Source: Allobosea sp. UNC402CLCol (lineage in GTDB: Bacteria; Pseudomonadota; Alphaproteobacteria; Rhizobiales; Beijerinckiaceae). From it: a stretch of DNA of 64,000 nucleotides. The position numbers were made by a program, and so were the translations under genes. Positions 9,601-17,989 of this stretch are shown piece after piece. The stretch is from assembly GCF_000745475.1 (NCBI RefSeq), contig NZ_JQJJ01000013.1, positions 310,001 through 374,000 on the forward strand. Reading direction: 5' to 3'. Each line of letters opens with the position of its first letter. The stretch's first letter is position 1. Below the pieces are notes generated by a model. That model searched no databases. It saw only the letters and a list, made by a program, of their open reading frames with translations, and had not been told where the DNA came from.

Positions 9601-9793
9601 CGAGGTCCTGCATCTCGCGGGCCGTCGCGCCAGGCCAGACGGAGGTGACCGTCAGCGTCTTGATGGTGAAGCTCGGATCCTCGGCACGTCCGAGCTTGAC
9701 GAAGGCGTAGGCGCCGGCCGCGACGAGCAGGAGGATCGTGAAGAGGGTGACGGCGCGTTCGCGGACCGCGATGGCCGAGAGATTGAAGCTCAT
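6671..9793 (-). CDS. RND (HAE1/AcrB-like) efflux transporter permease subunit
   Basis: This 1040-residue protein has the size and duplicated architecture of AcrB-type proton-driven multidrug exporters: an N-terminal membrane helix (AVTLFTILLLVAAGAYAFV), a large periplasmic porter and docking domain, five or six helices including LALGLLVDDAIIAIEV with the paired aspartates of the proton relay, then a second periplasmic domain and a second helix bundle (GLIGLAGILMRNTLILTDQI). The start ATG overlaps the stop of the adaptor gene in an ATGA junction, so the two are translationally coupled. No TolC-like outer-membrane component is present nearby. The divergent TetR gene and its operator indicate substrate-inducible expression. 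Confidence 0.95.
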   Translation of the reverse strand: MSFNLSAIAVRERAVTLFTILLLVAAGAYAFVKLGRAEDPSFTIKTLTVTSVWPGATAREMQDLVAEPLEKRLQELAWYDRVETTTRPGYAYLTVNLKDATPPSKVQEEFYQARKKLADEARNLPPGVLGPFVNDEYSDVSFALYALKAQGLPMRELARQAETIRQDLLHVPGVKKVNILGERPQQIFVEFSYAKLATLGVSAQDIVTALQRQNTVTAAGSVDTKGPRVFIRVDGAYEGVQAIADTPIVAGGRTLKLSDIADVRRGYEDPPSFIIRHQGEPSLMLAAVMQDGWNGLTLGKDLENKTAAIGRTLPLGMSLEKVTDQAVNIAASVDEFMMKFAMALGVVLLVSLLSLGWRVGIVVAAAIPITLAAVFFIMLETGRFFDRITLGALILALGLLVDDAIIAIEVMVVKMEEGMDRIKAAAYAWSHTAAPMLSGTLVTIAGFLPVGFASSTAGEYAGNIFWVVGFALIVSWIVAVVFTPYLGVKMLPEIKPIEGGTHGIYDTPNYRRLRRLITFAVDHKFLTCAIVGIAFALSGVGMGGLKQQFFPTSDRPEVLVEIRLPEGSSIETTTAAVQKVERWLERQPEAKIVTSYVGQGAPRFFLALSPELPDPAFAKIVVLTPDAHAREELKLRLREEISNGLAPEAYVRATQFVFGPPSVFPVEFRIVGPDPAELYKISEQALQVMRGIPDVREANRDWGNRTPVLRFVPDQDRLNLIGLSPAQVGQQLQFLLSGVPVTQVREDIRNVPVIARSAGAERLDPTRLADFSLMSRDGRQIPLDQIGHSEIRYEEPVLKRRDRMPTITIRSEVNEATQPPEVSKQVRAALQPLIDALPAGYRIDMGGSIEEAAKANDALGKIFPLMIAVTLIVVMVQVRSFSMMTMVLFTAPLGLIGVVPTLLAFNQPFGFNAILGLIGLAGILMRNTLILTDQIKENQIAGLDDYHAVIEATVQRTRPVILTALAAVLAFIPLTHSVFWGSMAYTLIGGTAVGTVLILLFLPALYAAWFRIKPTVATAHEVEAGPSAETSPLAYAHAAE

Positions 9794-10914
9794 CGCGAGG
9801 CCGCCTTGACGTTCGAGGAAGTCCGGACCGGCTGGCCTTCGCGCAGGAGATGCGCCCCGAGCGACACGATCTGGCGGCCGGCCTGCAGCCCCGAGACGAC
9901 CGCCGTTTCGCTTGTGACGCGAACGAGACGCACGGGTTGGAACGTCACGGCGGAGCCCGCATCGTCGAGAAGCCAGACGCCGGTCTTCTGTCCGTCGTCG
10001 AGAACTGCTCCGAGCGGAATCTCCGTCTCGGCGTCAGTCGCTATATCGGACAAGCGGACCGTAACGGTCGCGCCCAAAGGCGCCAGCGCAGCCTCGCTTT
10101 CGAGGACGTAGCGAGCCTCATAGGTCCGGGTCTGCGGATCGGCCGAGTCGGATAGCTGGCGCAGAGTGGCGCGGAAGCTGCGCCCCGCGACGCCGTAGAG
10201 CGTCGCCTGCGCGGCGGAGCCGATCGGGGGCCTGACCGTTTCGGGCAGGACCACCAACGCCTCTCGCGGACCCGTCTGCGCGAGCCGGGCGACCACCTGC
10301 CCTGCCGCGACGACCTGCCCGGGCTCCGCCAGGGTCTCGACGATGATCCCGTCCGCGTCGGCGACCAGTACGGCATAGTTGAGTTCGTTTTCCGCGACAT
10401 TCGCCTCAGCTTCTGCCGCGGCGGCCTGGGCCTTGGCGGTGTCGAGCGCGGCCTTCGCCTGCTCGTAGCGCTGGGGGCTGGCGGCGAACCCGTTCTTCAC
10501 GAGCACCGCGTAGCGCGCCTCGTCGGCCGTCGCCTGCGTCAGCACGGCCCGGGCGGCGATGGCCGCGTTGCGCTTGGCGGTGAGCGCCAACCGCAGATCG
10601 GTCTCGTCAACCCGCAGCAGCGGCTGTCCCGCCTTCACGGACTGGCCGATATTGACCAGCCGTTCGACGACCTTGCCCGGGACGCGAAAGCCGAGATTGC
10701 TCTGGACGCGTGCCGCAATGACGCCCGTAAAGCGCCGGTCGGCGCCTGTGACCGGGCTTGCCGTCGACACGCGCACGATCGGCGGTTCCTGCCGGGAGTC
10801 GACAGCCGCCAAAGGAGCGGCTTTGTGCCCGATCAGCATAACGGCGCCCCCGATCCCGGCGGCGACCACGATGCCCCCGACTGCGAGCAGGGCGAACCGG
10901 GATTTCCTTGTCAT
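9790..10914 (-). CDS. RND efflux periplasmic adaptor (membrane fusion) subunit
   Basis: A 374-residue membrane-fusion protein of the HlyD/AcrA type. It opens with a single membrane anchor (FALLAVGGIVVAAGIGGAVML). It then shows split lipoyl-domain halves (NIGQSVKAGQPLLRVDETDL and AEPGQVVAAGQVVARLAQTG) around an alpha-hairpin rich in Ala and Lys, then a beta-barrel domain, ending with LRQGQPVRTSS-like residues. I start it at ATG 10914 (MTRKSRF). A start at 10944 would put ten extra residues across the TetR operator half-site and is less likely. It is the first gene of the efflux operon and links the pump to an unlinked outer-membrane channel. Confidence 0.9.
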   Translation of the reverse strand: MTRKSRFALLAVGGIVVAAGIGGAVMLIGHKAAPLAAVDSRQEPPIVRVSTASPVTGADRRFTGVIAARVQSNLGFRVPGKVVERLVNIGQSVKAGQPLLRVDETDLRLALTAKRNAAIAARAVLTQATADEARYAVLVKNGFAASPQRYEQAKAALDTAKAQAAAAEAEANVAENELNYAVLVADADGIIVETLAEPGQVVAAGQVVARLAQTGPREALVVLPETVRPPIGSAAQATLYGVAGRSFRATLRQLSDSADPQTRTYEARYVLESEAALAPLGATVTVRLSDIATDAETEIPLGAVLDDGQKTGVWLLDDAGSAVTFQPVRLVRVTSETAVVSGLQAGRQIVSLGAHLLREGQPVRTSSNVKAASR

Positions 10915-10927
10915 GATGCTTACCAAA

Positions 10928-10976
10928 TAGATTGCGTCCGACATCTATGGCGGTTATAGAGTGTGAACGCAATCTA
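10928..10976. promoter_or_regulatory. Candidate TetR operator between the divergent efflux operon and regulator
   Basis: The 79-bp intergenic gap between the two start codons contains a perfect inverted repeat, TAGATTGCGT (10928-10937) and ACGCAATCTA (10967-10976), with 29 nt between the arms. Read outward, both arms continue similarly (TAGATTGCGTCC and TAGATTGCGTTC), so they may be two separate binding sites, one overlapping each divergent promoter. The arrangement is typical of TetR repressors that control both themselves and an adjacent pump. Confidence 0.75.
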
Positions 10977-10993
10977 ATTTTTTGGAGCACGGC

Positions 10994-11575
10994 ATGCGGG
11001 TCTCCCGAGAGCAAGCGGCACAGAACAGGGAGCGGGTGATCGAGACGGCGAGCCGGCTCTTTCGCGAGCACGGCTTCGACGGCATTGGCCTCAAGGACCT
11101 GATGGCCGGAGCCGGCCTGACGCAGGGCGGCTTCTACAAGCAGTTCGCCTCGAAGGATGAATTGACAGCGCTGGCATCGCGGCGAGCGATCGCCAGTTCG
11201 GCCGAGCGCTGGTCGTCCGCAGCCGCCTCTCGCCCGGGAGACCCGCTCTCGGCCGTGGCGGAGTTCTACCTCAGCCCGGAGCACGTCGCGGAGCGCGCCG
11301 AAGGATGCGCGTTCGTCGCGCTCGCATCCGACGCGGCCCGGCAGGGCCCGGAGGTGAAGGCCGAGTTCGAAGCCGGCATCCGCGCGAACCTCGACATGAT
11401 CGCAAGCCTGTCCGGTGAGGAGAACAGCGATGCGCTTCTGGCAAAACTGTCGATGATGGTCGGTGCGGTCCTGCTGTCGAGGACGGTCAACGACGAAACG
11501 CTGGCGCGCCGGATCCTGAACGCAGCCGGCTCCCAGTTTGACGGCCATACGAAAACGACCAAAGACGCGCAGTAA
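10994..11575 (+). CDS. TetR/AcrR family transcriptional regulator
   Basis: A 193-residue TetR repressor. The DNA-binding domain is residues 1-50 (RVIETASRLFREHGFDGIGLKDLMAGAGLTQGGFYKQFASKDEL), with the usual helix-turn-helix and the GxFYxxFxSKxxL signature. The rest is a helical ligand-binding domain containing a Cys-Ala-Phe motif (EGCAFVALASDA), common in the clade of TetR regulators with C-terminal domain YxaF/DhaS-like. I use ATG 10994, which has GGAG at 10984-10987 as ribosome binding site, rather than the TTG at 10982. It is divergent from the RND operon and presumably represses it and itself through the inverted repeat between them. Confidence 0.9.
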   Translation: MRVSREQAAQNRERVIETASRLFREHGFDGIGLKDLMAGAGLTQGGFYKQFASKDELTALASRRAIASSAERWSSAAASRPGDPLSAVAEFYLSPEHVAERAEGCAFVALASDAARQGPEVKAEFEAGIRANLDMIASLSGEENSDALLAKLSMMVGAVLLSRTVNDETLARRILNAAGSQFDGHTKTTKDAQ

Positions 11576-12113
11576 GCGCAGCAGAAACCGCGCTCAACGG
11601 ACCGCATCGGGCCTCAATCCGCTTCGATCCGAGGTCCACGTCGTCAGTGGCCCCATCGTCCTGCTTCCCGCGGATCCAGCCGCCCTCGGCACGCTGGCGG
11701 GCCTGCCAGTCCGCCATGCCGCGCCAGGTACCGTGCGACTTCGCCACCACCGGTATAGCAGATATCGCCGAACGGTTTTCCCAATCGGACGGCGTACATG
11801 GGGTGTCGGTGTGGAGCAGAAGCGATTGATCCTCGATGCGGATCGCTCGTAAGATTGCAACCGGATACAGCATAGACCGCAAGGACTATGCCGACGCCTC
11901 CGGTCGGCCGGGGCATCGGCAAAAGCAGAGCTGCTTTTTCGACACTGGTCGGGCTCGGTTTGCAGATCTTCCGTCGACTCGGGCTGAATTATCGCACACA
12001 GGCAGCGGTCAAATCGGCAATCTCATGAGGCCACTCCACAAATATTCGCTCGATGGAGACGATGGCCTCTTGCCATGCGGGGCCACGAACAGCCGCATCT
12101 GAAAGGCAGCGTC
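11576..12113. other. 538-bp gap without a recognisable gene
   Basis: Several short open frames exist on both strands here, the longest being 131 codons on the minus strand, but none has a convincing ribosome binding site, recognisable motif or normal composition. The third-position GC bias seen in neighbouring genes appears lost. The segment may hold a decayed gene and, at its right end, the promoter of the TIM-barrel/cupin gene. I see no repeat or stem-loop of note. Confidence 0.5.
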
Positions 12114-13109
12114 ATGGGACTTCGCTTCATCTTCATGCTGACGCGCAACGACCGCACGGTCGAGGACGCCGCGCAGCAGCTGCAGACTGCGCTCAGCCTC
12201 GGCGTCCGCCATATCGGCTTCAAGGATATCGGTCTCCCGATCTCGCAGCTCAAGGCACTGAACGCTGCGATCAAGGCGGGGGGAGCGACCTCCTATCTCG
12301 AGGTCGTCTCGCTCGACCGCGACAGCGAGACCGCATCGGCCAGGGCCGCCCTCGACATCGGTGTCGACATGCTGCTCGGCGGCACCCACGCCGAGGATGT
12401 GCTGCCGATCATTGCAGGCTCGTCGATCCAATACTGCCCCTTCCCTGGGCGCATCGTCGGCCACCCAAGCGTGCTGGAAGGCAGCATCGAGGAGATCGTC
12501 GACAGCGCGAGGTCGCTCGCCGCGCGCGACGGCGTGCATGGGCTCGATCTCCTCGCCTATCGCTCCAAGGGCGACGTTCCAGCCCTGATGATGGCGGTCT
12601 GTAAGGCGGTCTCGAAGCCGGTCTACATCGCCGGATCGATTGACACGCCCGAGCGCATCGCCATCGTGAAGGAGGCTGGTGCAGCCGGCTTCACCATCGG
12701 CACTGCCGCTCTTGACGGCAAGTACCCCGCCGGCAGCAAGAGCGTGCCCGACCAGCTCTCCGCCATCATCCGCGACGTCGCGCGGCTGAACAACCATCTC
12801 TCGCCGTTCAGCAAGAACAACCTCGCCGCCTCCTTCGCGGGGTTGCCGACCTCCGGCGAGGCCGTCGTCCCCGGCCGCATCAACGGAATGGCGATCAAGC
12901 TCGTCCGCATCGAGTCCCCCTCGGCCTGGCGCTTCGAGCTGAACGACGACAAGCTCGTCTTCGTGCACAGGGGCACCCTGCTCATGGAGTTCCGCGATCG
13001 CGAGGAAACCGTGCGCGAAGGCGAGTTCATCGTAATTCCGCACGGCGTCGAGCATCGGCCGGCTGCGTCCGCGGGCTCCTGCGAGGCCGTGGTCATCGCG
13101 CCGGCTTGA
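12114..13109 (+). CDS. TIM-barrel / cupin two-domain fusion protein of unknown function
   Basis: This 331-residue protein joins two folds. Residues 1 to about 235 look like a phosphate-binding TIM barrel: strand-rich RFIFMLTR, HIGFKDIGLP, DIGVDMLLGGTHAEDVLPII, VHGLDLLAYRSKGDVP, KPVYIAGSIDTPERIAIVKEAGAAGFTIGTAALDG. The last part, IAGSI followed by GFTIGTA, resembles the phosphate-gripping loops of HisA/HisF-type barrels. Residues from about 255 form a cupin with VFVHRGTLLMEF and the second motif IPHGVEHRP. ATG 12114 is preferred to ATG 12075, as GAAAGG lies 7 nt upstream. It faces the aldo/keto reductase gene of the neighbouring catabolic operon. The reaction is unknown; the cupin may be a metal site or a regulatory domain. 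Confidence 0.7.
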   Translation: MGLRFIFMLTRNDRTVEDAAQQLQTALSLGVRHIGFKDIGLPISQLKALNAAIKAGGATSYLEVVSLDRDSETASARAALDIGVDMLLGGTHAEDVLPIIAGSSIQYCPFPGRIVGHPSVLEGSIEEIVDSARSLAARDGVHGLDLLAYRSKGDVPALMMAVCKAVSKPVYIAGSIDTPERIAIVKEAGAAGFTIGTAALDGKYPAGSKSVPDQLSAIIRDVARLNNHLSPFSKNNLAASFAGLPTSGEAVVPGRINGMAIKLVRIESPSAWRFELNDDKLVFVHRGTLLMEFRDREETVREGEFIVIPHGVEHRPAASAGSCEAVVIAPA

Positions 13110-13200
13110 GGCCCGCCGAGGCGTTGGACGACCGCGATTGGCATACCCGCCTCGCGGAGGTCGCTTTTATGATCGCGTGACCGAAGGCGCGGTCCTTGAC

Positions 13201-14187
13201 CTAAGCGAAACCCGAAAGCTCATGGGCGATATAGGGCTCCTCCAGGGCGGCGATCTCCGTTTCGGAGAGCCTCAAAGGCAGCGCCGCCAGCGCATCGTCG
13301 AGCTGCGCCATCTTGGTGGCACCGATCAGAGGCGCCGTGACGCCGTTCTTGTGCAGCAGCCAGGCCAGCGCGATCTGGGCGCGCGGAACCCCGCGCTGTT
13401 CTGCGATGTCCCCCACCCGGTCGACCACGGCGCGGTCGGCGCTCTTTGACTTGTCGTAAAAGCCCTTGCCGACCTCATCGGCCGCGGCACGCGCCGTCGC
13501 CGGCTCGTCCTGCCAGGGCCGCGTCAGCCGGCCGCGCGCCAGCGGCGACCACGGCACCACGCCGATGCCCTCGGAACGGCAGAGCGGCAGCATCTCGCGC
13601 TCCTCCTCGCGGTAGAGGAGGTTCAGATGGTTCTGCATCGAAACGAACGGCGCCCAGCCATGCTGGCGCTGCAAGCCCAACGCCTTCATGAATTGCCAGG
13701 CATGCATGGAGGACGCGCCGAGATAGCGCGCCTTGCCCGCCTTTACGACGTCGCTCAGCGCCTCCAGCGTCTCCTCGATCGGCGTCTCATAATCCCAGCG
13801 ATGGATCTGGTAGAGATCGACATAGTCGGTGCCGAGGCGCTTCAGGCTGGCGTCGATCTCGGAGAAGATCGCCTTGCGCGATAGGCCCTGGCCGTTCGCG
13901 TCGGGACGCATCCGGCCATAGACCTTGGTGGCGATGACGACCGCCTCACGCGTCGTGAAGTCGCGGATGGCGCGGCCGAGCACCTCCTCGCTGGCGCCGT
14001 CCGAATAGACATTCGCCGTGTCGAAGAAGTTGATGCCGGCTTCCAGCGCCTTGCGGATGAAGGGGCGCCCCTCCTCCTCACCCATCACCCAGCTATGATT
14101 GCCGCGGGTCGGGTCGCCATAGCTCATGCAGCCCAGGGCGATGCGCGATACTTTGAGGCCGCTGCGGCCGAGATTGCGATAGTCCAT
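13201..14187 (-). CDS. Aldo/keto reductase
   Basis: A 328-residue NADPH-dependent aldo/keto reductase of the YajO/Tas-like group. The catalytic tetrad is visible: Asp and Tyr in FFDTANVYSDGASEE, Lys in VIATKVYGR and His in LYQIHRWDYETP. The cofactor-binding C-terminal segment (GVVPWSPLARGRLTRPW and the final IGATKMAQLDDAL) is intact. It lies 29 bp downstream of the CoA-transferase gene and is probably the last gene of the operon that starts with the AroE paralogue near 20195. It would interconvert a carbonyl and an alcohol in that pathway. Confidence 0.9.
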   Translation of the reverse strand: MDYRNLGRSGLKVSRIALGCMSYGDPTRGNHSWVMGEEEGRPFIRKALEAGINFFDTANVYSDGASEEVLGRAIRDFTTREAVVIATKVYGRMRPDANGQGLSRKAIFSEIDASLKRLGTDYVDLYQIHRWDYETPIEETLEALSDVVKAGKARYLGASSMHAWQFMKALGLQRQHGWAPFVSMQNHLNLLYREEEREMLPLCRSEGIGVVPWSPLARGRLTRPWQDEPATARAAADEVGKGFYDKSKSADRAVVDRVGDIAEQRGVPRAQIALAWLLHKNGVTAPLIGATKMAQLDDALAALPLRLSETEIAALEEPYIAHELSGFA

Positions 14188-14216
14188 GATGTCCTCGGAA
14201 CGGATCGAAGGCCGGT

Positions 14217-15746
14217 TCAGTCGGTGAAGATCGCGCTGTCCATGAGCTGCGGATCGCGGGGAATGAGCGGCATGAAGTCCATCCGCTCGAGGATGTCGCG
14301 GCGGATATCGACGCCGGGCGCGACTTCGCTCAGGACGAGCCCCTCGTTTTCGAGGTTGAAGACAGCCCGCTCCGTCACGAACACCGCCTTGTGGCCGCGC
14401 TTCAGCGCCTGTTTGCCGGAATAGGTGATCTGCTCGACCTTGCCGACAAGCTTTCGCACATGGCCGTGCTGTGCAATCGTCAGCTTGCCGTCGCCGAGCT
14501 GAAGCTTGCTGCCCTTGGTATCGAAGGTTCCGCAGAACACGACCTTCTTCGCGTTCTGCGCGATGTCCATGAAGCCGCCGGGCCCGACCGTCAGCCCGCC
14601 GAGCTTGGAGACGTTGACGTCACCCGCCTCGTCGAGCTCGCCGAAGCCGAGGAAGGCCGTGTCGAGCCCGCCGCCGGCATAGAAGTCGAACTGCGAGGGG
14701 CCGTCGATCATGGCCGAGGCGCTGCGCGCGAAGCCGAAGAGCAGGCCCACGAGCAGCGAGCCGCCATAGGTGCCGTGCTCTATCGTCTGGTAGTAGCGCC
14801 CGACTTCGCCGCGCTCCGCCACCATCTTGGCGACGCCCTCGCCGATGCCGACGCCGAAATTGATGACGTCGCCCTCGGTCAATTCCTGGTAGGCGCGCCG
14901 GGCGATCAGCGAACGAATGTTGAGCGGCTCAGGCGGATCGAGCGGGGTGGGCCCGCGGCGCTCGCCGGAGATCAGCGGATCATAGGGCAGGTCGTAGCTC
15001 ATGCGCTGGTCGGGATCGACCACCACCGCGTCGACGATGGCGCCGGGAACCCGGACCGACCGCGCCGGCAGCGAGTTGACGTCGACGGCCGTGCGGACCT
15101 GCGCGATGACGATGCCACCGGAATTATGCGCCGCGAGGGCAGCCGCATAGACATCGACATTCGCGGCCTCCTGATCGAGGCTGATATTGCCGTCGGCATC
15201 GCCGAAGGAGCCGCGGATGATCGCAACATTGATCGGGAAGGATTTGTACCAGAGCAGCTCCTGCCCGCCGAGATTGACGACCTCGACCAGATCCTCCTTG
15301 GCCGAGGCGTTCATCTTGCCGCCCTGGTGCCGCGGATCGACGAAGGTGCCGAGGCCAACATGGGTGAACAGGCCCGGCCGCTGCCCGCCGATCTCGCGAT
15401 AGAGCTGCATCACGCAGCCGCTCGGCAGGACATAGGCCTCGATCTTTTCGTCGCGCGCCATCTCCTGCATCTTCGGCGACCAGACCCAGTGGCCGCCGAT
15501 GACGCGCTTGACCAAGCCCTCATGCGCGAAGTGGTTCATCCCCTCGCTCTTCTTGTCACCGATCCCGAGCGCATGGAGCACGGTGAGCTGGCGCGGATAG
15601 CCGGTCGAGAGGAAGCGGCGCGAGACCGCGCGGAAGGTATGCGTCGCCTCCATCAGGCCGCCGCCGCCGCCGACCAGCGCGACGGTGTCGCCATCCTTGA
15701 TCAGCCCGACGGCCTGATCGGCGCTCATGAACTTGTTGCGGGCCAT
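14217..15746 (-). CDS. Acyl-CoA:carboxylate CoA-transferase (YdiF / propionate CoA-transferase family)
   Basis: This 509-residue enzyme is a family I CoA-transferase with alpha and beta halves fused in one chain, as in E. coli YdiF and propionate CoA-transferase. The N-terminal half carries DGDTVALVGGGGGLMEATHTF and the C-terminal half FGVGIGEGVAKMVAERG. The catalytic glutamate is most likely Glu323 in TIEHGTYGG. It moves CoA between a donor such as acetyl-CoA and a carboxylic acid. The ATG shares one base with the stop of the upstream MaoC gene (TGATG), so both are co-translated. In this operon it would activate the pathway acid before or after hydration by MaoC. Confidence 0.9.
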   Translation of the reverse strand: MARNKFMSADQAVGLIKDGDTVALVGGGGGLMEATHTFRAVSRRFLSTGYPRQLTVLHALGIGDKKSEGMNHFAHEGLVKRVIGGHWVWSPKMQEMARDEKIEAYVLPSGCVMQLYREIGGQRPGLFTHVGLGTFVDPRHQGGKMNASAKEDLVEVVNLGGQELLWYKSFPINVAIIRGSFGDADGNISLDQEAANVDVYAAALAAHNSGGIVIAQVRTAVDVNSLPARSVRVPGAIVDAVVVDPDQRMSYDLPYDPLISGERRGPTPLDPPEPLNIRSLIARRAYQELTEGDVINFGVGIGEGVAKMVAERGEVGRYYQTIEHGTYGGSLLVGLLFGFARSASAMIDGPSQFDFYAGGGLDTAFLGFGELDEAGDVNVSKLGGLTVGPGGFMDIAQNAKKVVFCGTFDTKGSKLQLGDGKLTIAQHGHVRKLVGKVEQITYSGKQALKRGHKAVFVTERAVFNLENEGLVLSEVAPGVDIRRDILERMDFMPLIPRDPQLMDSAIFTD

Positions 15747-16213
15747 CAGTTGGCCTCCGCCTGGCCTGCGTCAGGCTTGCGCGGCACCATCAGCCGGTGC
15801 TCGCCCTCCTGCACCACCTCGCCATGCTGGTTGAGGAGCGCGATGGCGATGGTCAGGATACCCATGTCGCTGCGGCTCTTCGGAATGCGCATATCGGCGA
15901 CGCGGAACTTCACCTGCAAGGTGTCGCCGATCCGGATCGGCTTCTTGAAGTTCCAGCTCCAGCCGAGCGCGATGCCGTCATGGAAGAAGCCGGACTGCAC
16001 CTTCATGCCGTCGGTCAGCGACAAGCCCATCAGCCCATGGGCGATGCGTCCGCCGAACACCGTCGACTGGGCATAAACCTCGTCCATATGGATCGGCGAG
16101 AAGTCGCCGGCGACGCCGGCATAGGCCAGGACATGGCCCTCGGTGACGGTGACGCGCGGCGTCAGGCGTTCGTCGCCGATCTGGATCTCTTCGTAGAACT
16201 TGCCCGGAAGCAT
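15746..16213 (-). CDS. MaoC-like enoyl-CoA hydratase / dehydratase
   Basis: A 155-residue single-hotdog MaoC protein. The hydratase-2 motif is preserved: YAGVAGDFSPIHMDE, with the catalytic Asp and His, followed by GRIAHGLMGLSL. Such proteins add water to trans-2-enoyl-CoA or remove it from hydroxyacyl-CoA. It lies 60 bp downstream of the ABC ATPase gene and overlaps the CoA-transferase start by one base. The pairing of a CoA-transferase with a hydratase suggests that the imported compound is degraded as a CoA thioester. Confidence 0.9.
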   Translation of the reverse strand: MLPGKFYEEIQIGDERLTPRVTVTEGHVLAYAGVAGDFSPIHMDEVYAQSTVFGGRIAHGLMGLSLTDGMKVQSGFFHDGIALGWSWNFKKPIRIGDTLQVKFRVADMRIPKSRSDMGILTIAIALLNQHGEVVQEGEHRLMVPRKPDAGQAEAN

Positions 16214-16273
16214 GATGGGTCCCTTTGGAAAACGTCTGCGGCGATGGGCGCTGCCCGCGCGGCTTGCGATGCG

Positions 16274-17065
16274 TCAGTGCAGGAGCTGCCCGAGGAAGGC
16301 TTGCGTCCGGGGATTCTGCGGGTTCGCGAAGAAGGGCTCAGGCTTGCCCATCTCGACGATCTGTCCGGCATCCATGAAGATCACGCGGTCGGCGACCTTG
16401 CGGGCGAAGCCCATCTCGTGGGTGACGCAGAGCATCGTCATGCCGTCCTCGGCGAGGCCGACCATGGTGTCGAGCACCTCCTTGACCATCTCGGGGTCGA
16501 GCGCCGAGGTCGGCTCGTCGAACAGCATGATCTTCGGCGTCATGCAGAGCGCGCGGGCAATCGCGACGCGCTGCTGCTGGCCTCCGGAGAGCTGGGCGGG
16601 ATATTTCAGCGCCTGGTCGGCGATCCGCACGCGGGCGAGAAAGCGCATCGCCAGCTCCTGCGCCTCCTTCTTCCGTGTGCCGCGCACCTTCATCGGCGCC
16701 AGCATGCAGTTCTCCATCACCGTGAGATGGGGAAAGAGGTTGAACTGCTGGAACACCATGCCGACTTCGGCGCGCACGGTGTCGATGTTCTTCTGCCCGG
16801 CGCCGAGATCGTATCCGTCGACGACGAGGCGTCCTTCCTGATAGCGCTCGAGGCTGTTGACGCAGCGGATCAGCGTCGATTTGCCGGAGCCCGACGGCCC
16901 GCAGATGACGATCCGCTCACCGCGCGCAACGGTCAGCGCGATGTCCTGCAGGACCTGGAAGGTGCCGAACCATTTCCGCAGGCCCGCGATCTCGATGATC
17001 GGGGCGTCGGCGGATGCGCTCGCGCGGCTTCGTTGATCGGGATTGACTGACATGGTCTTGCTCAT
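16274..17065 (-). CDS. Polar amino acid-type ABC transporter ATP-binding protein
   Basis: A GlnQ/HisP-like ATPase of about 263 residues. All nucleotide-binding motifs are intact: Walker [11 protein letters not shown]-loop [14 protein letters not shown], signature [15 protein letters not shown], Walker [15 protein letters not shown] and the switch His in CVTHEMG. I start it at ATG 17065 (MSKTMSVNP); ATG 17053 is an alternative, and the longer frame would extend into the binding-protein gene. It is the fourth ABC component gene in order after two permeases and a binding protein. It energises uptake of the solute consumed by the downstream enzymes. Confidence 0.9.
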   Translation of the reverse strand: MSKTMSVNPDQRSRASASADAPIIEIAGLRKWFGTFQVLQDIALTVARGERIVICGPSGSGKSTLIRCVNSLERYQEGRLVVDGYDLGAGQKNIDTVRAEVGMVFQQFNLFPHLTVMENCMLAPMKVRGTRKKEAQELAMRFLARVRIADQALKYPAQLSGGQQQRVAIARALCMTPKIMLFDEPTSALDPEMVKEVLDTMVGLAEDGMTMLCVTHEMGFARKVADRVIFMDAGQIVEMGKPEPFFANPQNPRTQAFLGQLLH

Positions 17066-17106
17066 TCCGGAGAGTGGCGGGCGGCGGGGACGCCGCCCGC
17101 GCGCGG

Positions 17107-17952
17107 TCACTGCACCATCGAAACCGGGAGCGCGGCTTCGCCCTCGCCCGTCTTCGGCATCTCGGCGAGCTCACCACCGATCCACTTCTTGTAGAGCGCC
17201 GGCAACTCGCCGCTCGCCAGCTTCCGGGCGACGAAATCGCTGAGATAATCGGCCCATTCGCGCGAGCCGGGCCGTACCGCGAAGGCGTTATAGGCGCGCG
17301 CCACGATGAACTTCTGCTCGAACTTGCCGGGACCGGCCACCTGGGCGATGTTCGGAACCTGGGTCGCGGCGCCACCGATCATGTCGACCTGTCCCGCGAT
17401 CAGCGCCTGCACGGTCGCAGCGTCGTCGTCGAAGCGCTGGATGGTGGCACCCGCCGGCGCCGCCTTGGTGATGGCGATGTCCTGCGGCGTGCCGCGCGGA
17501 ACACCGACCCGGACGCCTTTCAGATCGTTCCAGCCTTTGATGTTGGCCGAGGCCTTGCCGATATAGATCGTGTCGTTGGTGGTGTAGGGCCGCGAGAACA
17601 GCACGACCTTCTGCCGGTCGGCGAAGATGCCCATCACCGCCGCCAGCACGTCGACCTGCCCGGTCAGCAGCGCGGCGACGCGGTTGCTCGACGTGACCGG
17701 CGTGACCTCGGCCTTCACGCCGAGATCCTTCGCCAGCATCTCGCCGAGCTCGATGTCGAAGCCCGTCAGCTTGCCGGAAGCATCACTGAAGCCCCAGGGC
17801 ACCTGGGAGACCTGCGAGCCGATCTTGAGCACGCCGCCCTTCTTGATCGACTCCACCGTCTGCGCCGCAGCGGCTCCGGCCATCGCGGATGCGGCTGCCA
17901 GCACGATGGCCGAAGCCAGCGCCGTACGCCGGAACGTCTGAATCCAGTTCAT
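17107..17952 (-). CDS. ABC transporter substrate-binding protein, polar amino acid family
   Basis: A 281-residue periplasmic binding protein of SBP family 3. It begins with a Sec signal peptide (residues 1 to about 30, [22 protein letters not shown]). The mature part shows the family pattern: [51 protein letters not shown] and [16 protein letters not shown]. Family 3 proteins usually bind amino acids or their derivatives. The enzymes encoded alongside (CoA-transferase, hydratase, AroE paralogue) point instead to an organic acid or an amino-acid-derived acid. A 37-bp gap separates it from the upstream permease gene. Confidence 0.9.
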   Translation of the reverse strand: MNWIQTFRRTALASAIVLAAASAMAGAAAAQTVESIKKGGVLKIGSQVSQVPWGFSDASGKLTGFDIELGEMLAKDLGVKAEVTPVTSSNRVAALLTGQVDVLAAVMGIFADRQKVVLFSRPYTTNDTIYIGKASANIKGWNDLKGVRVGVPRGTPQDIAITKAAPAGATIQRFDDDAATVQALIAGQVDMIGGAATQVPNIAQVAGPGKFEQKFIVARAYNAFAVRPGSREWADYLSDFVARKLASGELPALYKKWIGGELAEMPKTGEGEAALPVSMVQ

Positions 17953-17989
17953 GGGTGTTTCCTCCGGTTGATGTTGTTTTCAGGGGTCG

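Noticed and set aside
6596-10111. Very long open frame on the plus strand (over 1100 codons), antisense to the RND genes.
   Set aside because: High-GC codon bias of the real genes on the other strand keeps this frame open. Its product is an Arg/Asp/Gly/His-rich sequence without any recognisable domain, while the opposite strand encodes an intact AcrB-type pump.
11487-11922. Short minus-strand frames with a faint similarity to the C-terminal part of thermonuclease-type proteins (GTWRGMADWQARQR).
   Set aside because: The match is short, the frame has no ribosome binding site and continues into TetR antisense sequence, so coding or pseudogene status is not supported.
11576-12113. Possible insertion sequence or genomic island boundary in the gene-free segment.
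   Set aside because: No terminal inverted repeats, transposase motif, tRNA or flanking duplication was found.
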